Source: Fibrobacter sp. UBA7003
GTDB lineage: Bacteria > Fibrobacterota > Fibrobacteria > Fibrobacterales > Fibrobacteraceae
Direction: 5' to 3'
Assembly (NCBI GenBank): GCA_002449765.1
Contig: DJXN01000012.1
Span: 62,001 to 126,000 of the forward strand
Length of the DNA: 64,000 nucleotides
The translations under genes were made by a program, and so were the position numbers. Within the stretch, counting starts at the first letter, position 1. The number at the start of each line of letters is the position of its first letter. Under the pieces are notes generated by a model. It had not been told where the DNA came from and searched no databases. It saw only the letters and a program-made list of their open reading frames with translations. Positions 32,176-40,693 of the stretch are shown piece by piece.

Positions 32176-35031
32176 TCAAAATACCGCACGGGCCTCGGTT
32201 GAAAGTTTCTGGAAAACATTTTCTTCGGAATCACCGAACCGCAGCACATAATGCAGGCCGAAAGAAATATTCTTGTTCACCGAAAGCGATGCGGAAGCCT
32301 CCAGCCTGAAGGTATTGCCGTCGCTGTAGCCCGACATCATCTGGTAGGGAACGACGTCGTCCCCCGTTTCCACCTGCACATAGGAGAAACGCACGAACCC
32401 ATCGAAGGTGTTAATCCGTCGATAACCGAAACGCAACGACGCTTCCCAAAGGTAGGCGTCGAACTCGCGACCCGTAGATTCCTCGCCCGCGCCATAGCGG
32501 TAGCGGCCGCCGGGTTCCAGGCTGAAGCCGTCCAAAAAATGGAAACGGTACTTGCCGGACACACTCCTGATATCCCATTCCAGATCCTGCAGCGCATCCA
32601 GTTCATCGCTCTCGACAAACCCGGTCAAACCCATGTAATGGTCTTCATTGATCTTGTAGCCGATTTCCGCCTCGTGACGGAATACGGACTCATAATACTC
32701 GATAGATGAAAGTTTCTTGTCGAAATTCGCCGACGGACGGTAAACCGCCAAGGCACCTGACGGATGCTCCCATTCCACATTCCCGCTCCATGAAAGCGCA
32801 CCCGAAGAAACCCGGTGCAGCGCCGAAGGCAACAATGCCGGGAAATACAGTTTATGCCCCGTCGTATCCTCGGATAACGCGTTGAAGGAACCGGACAGCT
32901 TGATATCACGCAAGATACCCGAATTTACTCCGAAGAGGCGCCCAGGCCACATTTCCATACTCGCAGTAAATCCCGAATTCGACGCCAGTACCGCCCCGAT
33001 GGAATCGTTACGCCCCATTCCCTCGTACACAAAGTCGCCATTGTCGACCCCTTCGATAAACGCGCCCGTCAGGCTATCGTAACGCACGTCGCCCGTCCCC
33101 TTCGCCACCGCCTTGTAGACCGGCGTGTAGGTCTGTTCTTCCGTTAGCCCCAATTTGTACGAAACTGTCCCGTGGATTCCCGCCTTTTCATCGCCGAAAC
33201 GGCCCGCCAAATCCCCCGCCCAGCTATTTTCGTCTCCCGATTCTGCAAGGTCGCGGTATTCATACTGCAAAAAATGCGTCAACTCAATTTGCTTCAGGTG
33301 AATTTCGGCAGACTGGTTCCACCTCACTTGCCGCAGGGAATCGCTCCATTCTTCACCATAGGAATCGCCACGCCTGTCCACGTTCCAGAATTCCGCAGCC
33401 TCGCGCACGTTCCAGGAATCCTTCACCAGCGATATCCCGGCATTCGCCCTGAGCGAAAATTCCTCGTCCACGAGCCCGGCGCTATCGCGTTCGGTATAGC
33501 GCACATCCGAACCGGCAAAGGGTCGCACGAACCCACGTTCCCATTTTTCGGAAAAATACCCTTGGAAACGCTCCCCGGCCGCCTCCGTCTGGCTCTGCAC
33601 ATGGATAAGCGAGAGCTCGGTCGCATGCCCCTGCACGTTACGAGTGAGCCCCCCCTTCACGCGCGAAGAATTCCAGCGTTCAAAGTCGCCCTGACGGTAG
33701 CCCCACGCGACATTACCGAACCAGCCCGCCCCCAGGCGGAAGCGCAGGGCGAATTCATCGTGGCGATAGCTGCCGTTTGCAAGCAGCGCGCTATCCAAGT
33801 CCCATTCGTCCTTTAGCTTATACGAATTCCAGTCGTTATCGCCGCCCTGGAACCCCGAAAAGTCGAAACGTTCCGCCACGTAGTTTCCGTATGCGGAAAA
33901 CGCCACAGGAAGGGCGCGCATCGCGGCAGAGGAATCCGTCGTCAAGAACCAGCGGAAGGCACGTCCCGAAGGTCCGTTCACTTCTTCGGAAACCGTATTG
34001 CTGTCGCGACGGCTCGCCGCAAGCTCGAAATCCGCAAAATAGCGGTGCATCCCCTGCAAACGGATTCGCGCCCCGGCCATCTCGGTACGCATCGGACGAC
34101 GCAACTCGCCCAGAGAGTCGTCACGAACAAACTCGCTTCCGTCATCGGACTTGAGCATCTTATAGTCGTCATCGCTCCACAGGCCCTTTTTAAGGCGGTC
34201 CACATCGTGCTCCAGCCGGAACCCCGACAAATCCAAATACAGGTTCGGATGCCGGAACGCCCCCGCCACGCCGTAAAGGCCCATTACGTTGTCCGCTTCG
34301 TAGGCATCATATTCCACACGAATTTCGTCTTCGGGATGCGGCATCCGCGTCCCCCTGAAGTTCAAAAGGCCGCCAGCATAATTCACCTCGTAATCCTTGC
34401 CCCGCGAAAGTTTTTCGCCGTTGATCCAGACGGATTCCGATTGCGGAACCACCGAAATGAAGCTTCCGTCACCGCTCAGGGAATAGCCCTCGCGCTGGCC
34501 ACTCACGCCCGCAAAAGTGCGAGAAATACTCTGGACACCATCCGTTCCGGCCACGGCGCGAACTTCAGACAAATTCGTCCTAAACCCGACCATTCCCCCC
34601 AGTGTGGTCCGTTCCACCGAAAAAAGTCCAAGGTCGGAATCCTGCCACGTGAGGTCGCCCAGATGAAGCATCCAGTGTCTGGAAGTCGCCTTGAAATAGA
34701 CCTGATCCACCTCCTGGAGCGTCGCGGTCGTCTGGTCTCCCGCCTTGCGGTCCACATCGCTAAGCAAAGCATCTATTTCGACGCTATCCCCGATCATTCC
34801 CGTAATGGAAAGCCTAAGCTGCTGGTCAACCTGGGTATCGTCGTCCCCCACGGTCACCTGCATGGTCTTGTAGCCATGGGTCTCAAGCGACTGCACAGGC
34901 CTCGCCGAATCTACAGCAACAGGGATGCTGTCGCGAAAAAGCGAATCGGGATTCCATACCGGAAGTTGTTCCACATCCAAGGCAAAAGCCTTGCACGCGA
35001 CAAGGACGCCCGCCCACAACAAGCGCCTCAT
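32176..35031 (-). CDS. Large outer-membrane beta-barrel protein, unknown
   Basis: 951 residues with a short signal peptide (LLWAGVLVACKAFAL) and extended alternating strands throughout. Residues 85-115 (SVEIDALLSDVDRKAGDQTT; LQEVDQVYFKATSRHW) and about 195-245 (SVWINGEKLSRGKDYEVNYA, GGLLNFRG) resemble segments of large outer-membrane proteins of Fibrobacterota, Chlorobi and Bacteroidota, including SprA of type IX secretion, where a strand pair GxxLxxGxDYxxxYxxG recurs. At 951 residues it is far shorter than SprA. It starts 5 nt after the DUF2914 gene and belongs to the GTPase operon. Confidence 0.75.
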   Translation of the reverse strand: MRRLLWAGVLVACKAFALDVEQLPVWNPDSLFRDSIPVAVDSARPVQSLETHGYKTMQVTVGDDDTQVDQQLRLSITGMIGDSVEIDALLSDVDRKAGDQTTATLQEVDQVYFKATSRHWMLHLGDLTWQDSDLGLFSVERTTLGGMVGFRTNLSEVRAVAGTDGVQSISRTFAGVSGQREGYSLSGDGSFISVVPQSESVWINGEKLSRGKDYEVNYAGGLLNFRGTRMPHPEDEIRVEYDAYEADNVMGLYGVAGAFRHPNLYLDLSGFRLEHDVDRLKKGLWSDDDYKMLKSDDGSEFVRDDSLGELRRPMRTEMAGARIRLQGMHRYFADFELAASRRDSNTVSEEVNGPSGRAFRWFLTTDSSAAMRALPVAFSAYGNYVAERFDFSGFQGGDNDWNSYKLKDEWDLDSALLANGSYRHDEFALRFRLGAGWFGNVAWGYRQGDFERWNSSRVKGGLTRNVQGHATELSLIHVQSQTEAAGERFQGYFSEKWERGFVRPFAGSDVRYTERDSAGLVDEEFSLRANAGISLVKDSWNVREAAEFWNVDRRGDSYGEEWSDSLRQVRWNQSAEIHLKQIELTHFLQYEYRDLAESGDENSWAGDLAGRFGDEKAGIHGTVSYKLGLTEEQTYTPVYKAVAKGTGDVRYDSLTGAFIEGVDNGDFVYEGMGRNDSIGAVLASNSGFTASMEMWPGRLFGVNSGILRDIKLSGSFNALSEDTTGHKLYFPALLPSALHRVSSGALSWSGNVEWEHPSGALAVYRPSANFDKKLSSIEYYESVFRHEAEIGYKINEDHYMGLTGFVESDELDALQDLEWDIRSVSGKYRFHFLDGFSLEPGGRYRYGAGEESTGREFDAYLWEASLRFGYRRINTFDGFVRFSYVQVETGDDVVPYQMMSGYSDGNTFRLEASASLSVNKNISFGLHYVLRFGDSEENVFQKLSTEARAVF

Positions 35032-35036
35032 GGGCC

Positions 35037-35546
35037 CTACCTATCGGCTTCGATGCGGAACTGCTTGCTCGACAGAAGCTCCCTGCCGGCAACGAGGTCC
35101 ACGCTCCATTCGCCCGGTTTCAGGAGTTTCGGGGAAATCTCGGTATGGCAGACGCTAAAGCTGGACTGCGAAGACTGCTTGTCTTCGATTCCCTTATGGA
35201 TTTCTGCAGCCTTCATCACGCAGGGAGCCTTCTGGATAGTGTCCGTGCCCCAGTACCAAACGTGCAGCAACGTATCGGCAGAATAACGGACCGAACTGGA
35301 GACGGTAGAATAGAAGTAAAGTCGAGTATTTTCCTCGAAGACGCTGTCGACACCGAACGGCGTTCCACGCACGACATCGCGGCACACAACACTCTGCGCA
35401 GGAGTGAGGTCCGTCCCCGTGAAATTCTGCAACGAGAGGTCGTCGGTCAAGAAATCAACGAAGCGGTGGATGAAGAATCCAAAAAAGACAATGACAACGA
35501 CGAAGGTCGTCTTCCTCAAATTGCGAAGTGGCGGAATGCCTGCCAC
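35037..35546 (-). CDS. DUF2914 family membrane-anchored protein
   Basis: 169 residues from GTG 35546, preceded by AGGGG. A single N-terminal membrane helix (TTFVVVIVFFGFFIHRFV) is followed by a periplasmic domain. It ends in the DUF2914 pattern, with a strand LLHVWYWGTDTIQKA and the C-terminal LKPGEWSVDLVAGRELLSSK. DUF2914 has no defined biochemical role. Tight spacing on both sides (12 and 5 nt) places it firmly in the operon with the roadblock protein and the large outer-membrane protein. Confidence 0.82.
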   Translation of the reverse strand: MAGIPPLRNLRKTTFVVVIVFFGFFIHRFVDFLTDDLSLQNFTGTDLTPAQSVVCRDVVRGTPFGVDSVFEENTRLYFYSTVSSSVRYSADTLLHVWYWGTDTIQKAPCVMKAAEIHKGIEDKQSSQSSFSVCHTEISPKLLKPGEWSVDLVAGRELLSSKQFRIEADR

Positions 35547-35558
35547 GGAAAACCCCTG

Positions 35559-35975
35559 TTACCTGAGCTTGCTCGTGTTCTGCGTAAATGCGGGGACGGC
35601 ATCCACCAGCTTTTCGACAAGCAGGCGGTTGAAATCGTCGATACGGTTCGGGAGTCTGGAACCCGGGAACACCTGCACCAGCAGCAGGGATTCATCGACA
35701 GGCGAAATATAGATGGAACGGTTTTCGCCGGAATACGATACCGATTGGAAATTTTCGCCACCGAGCATCATCCCCACCTGGCGGGCGGAGTCGAACGACG
35801 CCGTACTGAGGACGGCAAGCGGAGTCGCATCTATTCCGAGAGATCCCACTTCGGCAATAATGGAACCGTCACGATGGCACAGCACAATGTAGTTGGCCTT
35901 CACGCTAGCCTGGTAAGCAAGCATCAGGCGGCGAACCTTGCCAACGTCATCGGAAAAAATCGTAAAATCGCTCAT
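35559..35975 (-). CDS. Roadblock/LC7 domain protein (MglB-like)
   Basis: 138 residues. One roadblock/LC7 fold: N-terminal helix, strand IVLCHRDGSIIAEVG, helix TPLAVLSTASFDSARQVG and the strand pair FQSVSYSGENRSIYISPV, followed by LLLVQVF. Roadblock proteins of the MglB type are GTPase-activating partners of MglA-like GTPases and help set cell polarity. It lies 28 nt after the MglA-like gene, so the pair very probably works together. Confidence 0.87.
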   Translation of the reverse strand: MSDFTIFSDDVGKVRRLMLAYQASVKANYIVLCHRDGSIIAEVGSLGIDATPLAVLSTASFDSARQVGMMLGGENFQSVSYSGENRSIYISPVDESLLLVQVFPGSRLPNRIDDFNRLLVEKLVDAVPAFTQNTSKLR

Positions 35976-36003
35976 TCAGCAACACTCCTGAAAAATCCGC
36001 AAA

Positions 36004-36954
36004 TCACTTCTTCTTCGGGACATACGGACGAAGTTCGATTTCGTCGTCCGAGACCTCCTGGTTCGCCTTGTCGACCACGCGGCCGAATGAAGGCATGCGC
36101 GGAGCCTGCGGAACCGCACGGGGACGTCCGAACGGGGACGAGGCAACGTTTTTCTGGAAGAGCCCCGAACCTGCATTGCCAGACGGCATAGCGCCGGCAG
36201 TAGGCCTTGCAGCAAAAGAGGGCATCTTGAAAGGTGTGGCAGCGGGGGCTTCCGCCGGGCGCGGTTCGCGCTTGGGAGCGGGCTGGGAAACGGACACCCC
36301 TTCCTTGGTGAGGCTCACGTCGTGCACGCCCGTGTTGTTCACGCTTTCGGCGGCCTTGCGGAGGAACCCTTGCTTCACGTTGAACTTTTCAATCACGAGC
36401 ATCGCGATAGTCTTGAGCGTCGTGACGACACCCTTGCCGTTGTGAGCCGTCGCCGGGAAGAACGGAACCTGACGCGGGTTAAGCTCGGCGTTCATCTCGT
36501 CGAGGGTAAACACGTTTTCCATGTCGCGCTTGTTGTACTGGAGCACGAAGGGCATGTCGTCGAGGTCCATGCCGTAATCCTGGAGGTTCTGGCGGAGGTT
36601 CTGCAGGCTCTCGATATTCTCGGCCTGGCGCGACCGCTGCGAGTCGGCGACAAAGACAATTCCATCGACACCGCGAAGCACAAGCTTACGTGTACTATTG
36701 TAATAGACCTGGCCCGGAACCGTATAGAGCTGGAAACGGGTCTTGAAGCCCTTAATATCACCTAGATTGAGCGGAAGGAAATCGAAGAACAAGGTGCGGT
36801 CACCCTCGGTCGCAAGCGACACCATGTCCGTGCGCTTGTCCTGGGGCATTTTCTGGTGGATTACCTGCAGGTTCGTCGTCTTACCACTAAGACCGGGCCC
36901 GTAATACACCACCTTACAGCTGATTTCACGCGTAGCAAAATTAATCGAAGACAT
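36004..36954 (-). CDS. MglA-like small Ras-family GTPase with Pro-rich tail
   Basis: 316 residues; the first 195 are a complete GTPase: G1 YYGPGLSGKTTN, G3 LYTVPGQ (as in MglA, TVPGQ in place of DxxGQ), G4 YNKRD. The remaining 120 residues are a Pro/Ala/Lys-rich disordered tail, absent from the roughly 195-residue MglA of Myxococcus. MglA proteins set front-rear polarity and drive gliding or pilus placement. A TAGATT (36979-36984, minus) and AAGGA define promoter and start ATG 36954. It heads the five-gene operon that ends with the Omp85 gene. Confidence 0.92.
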   Translation of the reverse strand: MSSINFATREISCKVVYYGPGLSGKTTNLQVIHQKMPQDKRTDMVSLATEGDRTLFFDFLPLNLGDIKGFKTRFQLYTVPGQVYYNSTRKLVLRGVDGIVFVADSQRSRQAENIESLQNLRQNLQDYGMDLDDMPFVLQYNKRDMENVFTLDEMNAELNPRQVPFFPATAHNGKGVVTTLKTIAMLVIEKFNVKQGFLRKAAESVNNTGVHDVSLTKEGVSVSQPAPKREPRPAEAPAATPFKMPSFAARPTAGAMPSGNAGSGLFQKNVASSPFGRPRAVPQAPRMPSFGRVVDKANQEVSDDEIELRPYVPKKK

Positions 36955-37092
36955 TTCTAATCCTTGATACTTGTCGCTAATCTAGAAAAAATTATCAGGA
37001 ACGGAGCCGGAAAGAGCATGAGAAGCAACGATTTAGCCCCATTTAGACAAGTCCAACTCATTGCCGTACAACGGAATAGACGGGAACGGCCG

Positions 37093-37131
37093 CAAAAAAC
37101 ACGAAATACCGATGCACGGAAGTGCACCGGT
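37093..37131 (-). terminator. Terminator of rpsT
   Basis: On the minus strand ACCGGTGCAC-TTCC-GTGCATCGGT forms a 10-bp stem with one mismatch, followed within 9 nt by six T. It lies about 30 nt after the rpsT stop. Confidence 0.8.
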
Positions 37132-37159
37132 ACGCAATTCGTCGAACTAGCGTGCGCGA

Positions 37160-37420
37160 TTAGGCGAAGCCGTTAATGACCTTAGCGACCTTGGCCTTGT
37201 AGTTGGCAGCGCGGTTGGCATTGAAGCCGGCGCGGCTCTTGTTGGCAGCAACGTCGAGAAGGCGGAACAGCTTCGGCATTTCGGCAAGGGCGGCATCCTT
37301 AGAGGTAGCAGTACGGATGGCCTTGAGGCTTGCGCGAATTTCGGCGCGGGCTGCACGGTTCATGGCATTGGCCTTTTCGGCCTGACGCAAACGCTTTTTG
37401 CAAGATTGATGTTGAGGCAC
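37160..37420 (-). CDS. rpsT: 30S ribosomal protein S20
   Basis: 86 residues, the usual size, from GTG 37420 with GGAG upstream. The sequence is a basic helical bundle starting MPQHQSCKKRLRQ, where most S20 proteins have MPNIKSAxKR, and has the family middle block (NKSRAGFNANRAANYKAKVAK). S20 binds 16S rRNA during early 30S assembly. It is a single-gene unit with its own terminator. The antisense reading is a shadow. Confidence 0.93.
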   Translation of the reverse strand: MPQHQSCKKRLRQAEKANAMNRAARAEIRASLKAIRTATSKDAALAEMPKLFRLLDVAANKSRAGFNANRAANYKAKVAKVINGFA

Positions 37421-37516
37421 CTTAAATCTCCGGGTAAAACCTACTTAAAATTTTTTGTAGGGACAAAGATAGTAAAGAATGGGAATTTGTCAAGCCCCCA
37501 AATTGGGCGAATTTGC

Positions 37517-37522
37517 TAAATT
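37517..37522 (+). promoter_or_regulatory. -10 element of the DegT-type aminotransferase gene
   Basis: TAAATT, 9 nt before ATG 37532 (or 12 before a second in-frame ATG at 37535). The leader would be at most a few nucleotides long, with no ribosome binding site. Confidence 0.4.
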
Positions 37523-37531
37523 TTAGCCATT

Positions 37532-38758
37532 ATGATGCCATTCGTGAACCTGACAGCGCAAAGAGAGGCCTATCGAGAAGAACTCGAGACCGCAGAACGC
37601 GCCGTTCTAGACAGCGGATGCTACATCGGCGGGCCGGAAGTGGCAGCCCTCGAAAAGGAACTTGCGGATTATTGCAATTCTGGGAATTCGGACGCCGGAA
37701 TGCAAGGCTCTTTTGCCGGAAAAGACCGCGCGGAACCCGAAACTCACGCCATCGCGTGCGCAAGCGGCACCGACGCCCTCACCATCGCGCTCATGGCGCT
37801 CGGGCTTCAACCGGGGGACGAGGTCATAGTACCCGACTTCACGTTCATTGCACCGGCGGAATGCGTCGCGTTCTTGGGCGGCATACCGCGTTTCGCCGAC
37901 ATCGACCCCGAAACGCTCCAGATCGACCCGGAAAGCGTGAGAGCGCTGATTGGCCCCAAGACACGCGGGATTATCGGCGTGGACCTGTTCGGGCAAGTTG
38001 CGGATTTCAACGAGCTATGGGAAATCGCCGTCGCGAACGACCTCTGGCTTTTAGAAGATGCAGCACAGGCATTCGGGGCGACATTCGCTCCGTGGGAAGG
38101 CATATCCCCAAACAAGCCCTGGCGCGCCGGCACCATCGGCAGCATCTCGATCACGAGTTTCTACCCCTCGAAGCCGCTGGGCTGCTATGGCGACGGCGGT
38201 GCGCTGTTCACCAGTGACCCGAAGTTGGAAGCAAAAATCCGGCAAATCGCGAACCACGGGAGCAAGGAACGCTACCTGCACGAGACCGTGGGCATGAACA
38301 GCAGGCTCGACGCCCTGCAGGCAGCAGTGCTACGGGTAAAGCTCCGCCACCTCGAAGAAGAACTGAAGGTGCGCCGCGAGAACGCCCGCAAATACGGCGA
38401 GTTTTTCGCGGAATACAACGCGGGTCTTCGCGCTTCCGCGGGTGCGGACATTTCGGGCGCAAGCGCCGGTGCAAAAATCGTGCCGCAATACATCGAGCAC
38501 GGATGCACCAGCACCTACGCGCAGTACACCGTGCTGGCTGATGACCGAAATTCGTTTATCGCAAAGTTGGACGCCGCGGGAATCCCGCACTGCATCCACT
38601 ACCCGCAGCCGCTGCACGAACAGCCCTGCTTCAGGGGGCTCGCACAGGGCAGCGAAAACAGGAACGCCATCATGGCGAGCCAGAAGGCAGTAAGCCTCCC
38701 CGTCTGCGCCTTTACCGATGTAGATTTTATCATAAACAAGCTGAGGTCCGTCCTATGA
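37532..38758 (+). CDS. DegT/DnrJ/EryC1 sugar aminotransferase
   Basis: 408 residues. PLP-dependent aminotransferase of the DegT family: CASGTDALTIALMALGL for the phosphate site, LLEDAAQAFGA with the cofactor-binding Asp, and ITSFYPSKPLGCYGDGGAL with the Schiff-base Lys. These enzymes transfer an amino group to keto-sugar nucleotides for surface glycans; the closest resemblance by eye is to WbpE-type UDP-3-keto aminotransferases. It has an insertion of about 25 residues (NSGNSDAGMQGSFAGKDR) near residue 50. The substrate is not certain. The thioesterase gene overlaps its stop by 4 nt. Confidence 0.9.
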   Translation: MMPFVNLTAQREAYREELETAERAVLDSGCYIGGPEVAALEKELADYCNSGNSDAGMQGSFAGKDRAEPETHAIACASGTDALTIALMALGLQPGDEVIVPDFTFIAPAECVAFLGGIPRFADIDPETLQIDPESVRALIGPKTRGIIGVDLFGQVADFNELWEIAVANDLWLLEDAAQAFGATFAPWEGISPNKPWRAGTIGSISITSFYPSKPLGCYGDGGALFTSDPKLEAKIRQIANHGSKERYLHETVGMNSRLDALQAAVLRVKLRHLEEELKVRRENARKYGEFFAEYNAGLRASAGADISGASAGAKIVPQYIEHGCTSTYAQYTVLADDRNSFIAKLDAAGIPHCIHYPQPLHEQPCFRGLAQGSENRNAIMASQKAVSLPVCAFTDVDFIINKLRSVL

Positions 38759-39267
38759 GAAACACAGGCCTGATACCCGAAATCGCCAACGACAAGACTC
38801 CCCGCAAGGTCTCTGAGTCCGCACTGGAATCGCACGCCATCGTGCATCCCGTCGACACGAACGCGCTGAACAACGCCTTCGGGGGCTACCTGATGAGCCT
38901 CATGGACGAAGCCGCCTGCATCGTCGCCTTCAAGCATGCGGGCCGCAAGGTGAACACCGTCTCCATCGACGGCGTGCGGTTCTTCCGCCCGACTGCGGTC
39001 GGCACCATCCTCAATATCCACGCGAGCATGAACCGCGTGTTCAACACCTCCATGGAAATCGGGCTCAAGATAACCGAAACCGACCCCGAGAACGGAGCCG
39101 AACTCCCGGTCGCGCACGCCTACTTCACGTTCGTCGCCATCGACGACAACGGCAGGCCCACCGCCACTGCCCCCGTGGAACCCGATTCCGACGAAGCCCG
39201 CCGCCGCTACGAGCAGGCGCTTGTCCGCCGCGAAGCAAGGATTGAATTGGGGAAGAAACTCGGGTAA
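38755..39267 (+). CDS. Hotdog-fold acyl-CoA thioesterase
   Basis: 170 residues. Hotdog-fold features of the YciA/BACH type: VHPVDTNALNNAFGGYLMSLMDEAACI (helix with the catalytic Asp after GG), VSIDGVRFFRPTAVG, and AYFTFVAIDDNGRP. The family hydrolyses acyl-CoAs. It starts in an ATGA overlap with the aminotransferase gene; the two may share an operon without a shared pathway. Confidence 0.88.
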   Translation: MRNTGLIPEIANDKTPRKVSESALESHAIVHPVDTNALNNAFGGYLMSLMDEAACIVAFKHAGRKVNTVSIDGVRFFRPTAVGTILNIHASMNRVFNTSMEIGLKITETDPENGAELPVAHAYFTFVAIDDNGRPTATAPVEPDSDEARRRYEQALVRREARIELGKKLG

Positions 39268-39340
39268 CAGCGGCGCGGACTGTATACAGGCGGAACCATT
39301 ATTTATGTTCGAGGCTCTTTCGCGGGCCCCTTCCCATTTC

Positions 39341-39346
39341 TAAAAT
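39341..39346 (+). promoter_or_regulatory. -10 element of the MATE gene (leaderless type)
   Basis: TAAAAT followed by TGTGCC and ATG 39353. No ribosome binding site is present. Confidence 0.5.
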
Positions 39347-39352
39347 TGTGCC

Positions 39353-40693
39353 ATGCGCGGACCCCAAAAAGACGTCAAAGACCGCTCCCTGATAAGCCTC
39401 TCCTGGCCGCTTATCCTCACGTTCGCCGTGGGCATGATCCAGCCCATGATGGACAGCTGGTTCCTCTCGCGCACATCCGAAACCGCAGCCGCCGGCGTCG
39501 GCGCCATGCTCCCGATTCTCGGGGCACTCTTTACCGCGCTCCACGCCTTCGCGCAGTCCGGCGCAAGCATCGTCTCGCAGTACATCGGCGCCAAGCAGAA
39601 CAGCCACGCAAACAGCACGCAGACGATGGTCCTCTTCGGGAGCATCTTGCTCGGGGTCGCCCTCACGCTCGTCATCTTCCCGCTTTCGGGGCACATTCCG
39701 CAATGGATGGGCCTCACCGAGGAACCCGCGAAATACGCGATGATGTTCCTGAGCGTCGTCTCGTTCGGATTCGCCTTCCGCGCGCTGCAGACCATCCTCA
39801 CCGCCCTCATCGCCACGCACGGCCTTACCGTATGGAACCTCGTGGGCAACACGCTCACCATCGCCTCGAACGCCGCCCTGAACGTCGTTTTCCTCGAAGG
39901 ATATTTCGGGCTCCCCAAGATGGGCGTTTACGGCGTGGCCCTCGCCACAGCGCTCTCGTGGCTGATTTCTTCGGGAATTTTGTGGATGGTGCTCAAGTTC
40001 AAGGTCAAGCACCAGAGCAGGGCCCGCGACTGGAAGCGCTCCCGCATACTCCTCCCCGACTGGGTGCGCATCGGCCTCCCCGCCGCCGCGGAGCCCATCA
40101 GTTTCCAGCTTTTCCAGGTGTTCATTACCGCGATGGTCGTGTACGTGGGCACCACCGCGATGACCGCCCGCGTGTTCGCAGGTAACTTCGCCGCCCTTTC
40201 CGTGATTCTCGGGGTTGGCCTCGGCAGCGGAAACCAGATTCTCGTGGCACACCTCGTAGGCGCCCACGACTTTGTGAAGGCGAACCGCCGCGTTTACCAG
40301 ACGCTTGCCGTGGGCATCACGAGCGGGCTCTTGCTCTCGATAATCGTCGCACTCTTGGGCGAGCACCTGCTACGGCTCTACACCGACAACCCGGAAGTGC
40401 TTAGGCTCGGGAAAATATGCCTCTGGTGCGACGTAGCCGTGCAGCCGTTCAAGGCGGTGAACTTCATCCTCACCACATCGCTCAGGGCCGCGGGCGATTC
40501 CAAGTTCCCCGCGATTGTCGGGAGCGGCATGATGTGGACGCTCGGGCTTGCGACTTCGCTTATACTCGCGTTTGTCGTGGGGCTAGGACTCCCCGGACTC
40601 TGGCTCGGCATGGCGAGCGACGAATTCTACCGTTCGTTCGCAAACATCTGGCGCTGGCGCAGCGGCCGCTGGAAAAGCAAGGCCGTGGTTTAG
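39353..40693 (+). CDS. MATE-family multidrug/toxin exporter
   Basis: 446 residues with about twelve hydrophobic helices and the twofold MATE repeat. Helix 1 carries WPLILTFAVGMIQPMMDSWF, and QSGASIVSQYIGAKQ and GSGNQILVAHLVGAHD are equivalent loops in the two halves. MATE exporters use sodium or proton gradients to expel organic cations or metabolites. ATG 39353 sits 6 nt after a -10 element. It is convergent with the third paralogous-domain gene, overlapping 4 nt at the ends. The long open frame on the other strand is a GC-driven shadow. Confidence 0.93.
   Translation: MRGPQKDVKDRSLISLSWPLILTFAVGMIQPMMDSWFLSRTSETAAAGVGAMLPILGALFTALHAFAQSGASIVSQYIGAKQNSHANSTQTMVLFGSILLGVALTLVIFPLSGHIPQWMGLTEEPAKYAMMFLSVVSFGFAFRALQTILTALIATHGLTVWNLVGNTLTIASNAALNVVFLEGYFGLPKMGVYGVALATALSWLISSGILWMVLKFKVKHQSRARDWKRSRILLPDWVRIGLPAAAEPISFQLFQVFITAMVVYVGTTAMTARVFAGNFAALSVILGVGLGSGNQILVAHLVGAHDFVKANRRVYQTLAVGITSGLLLSIIVALLGEHLLRLYTDNPEVLRLGKICLWCDVAVQPFKAVNFILTTSLRAAGDSKFPAIVGSGMMWTLGLATSLILAFVVGLGLPGLWLGMASDEFYRSFANIWRWRSGRWKSKAVV

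Noticed and set aside
39299..40366. A 355-codon open frame on the minus strand opposite the MATE gene
   Set aside because: Low-complexity His/Glu/Gly-rich reading typical of the antisense of GC-rich coding DNA, with no ribosome binding site and no family match; the MATE gene on the plus strand is certain.
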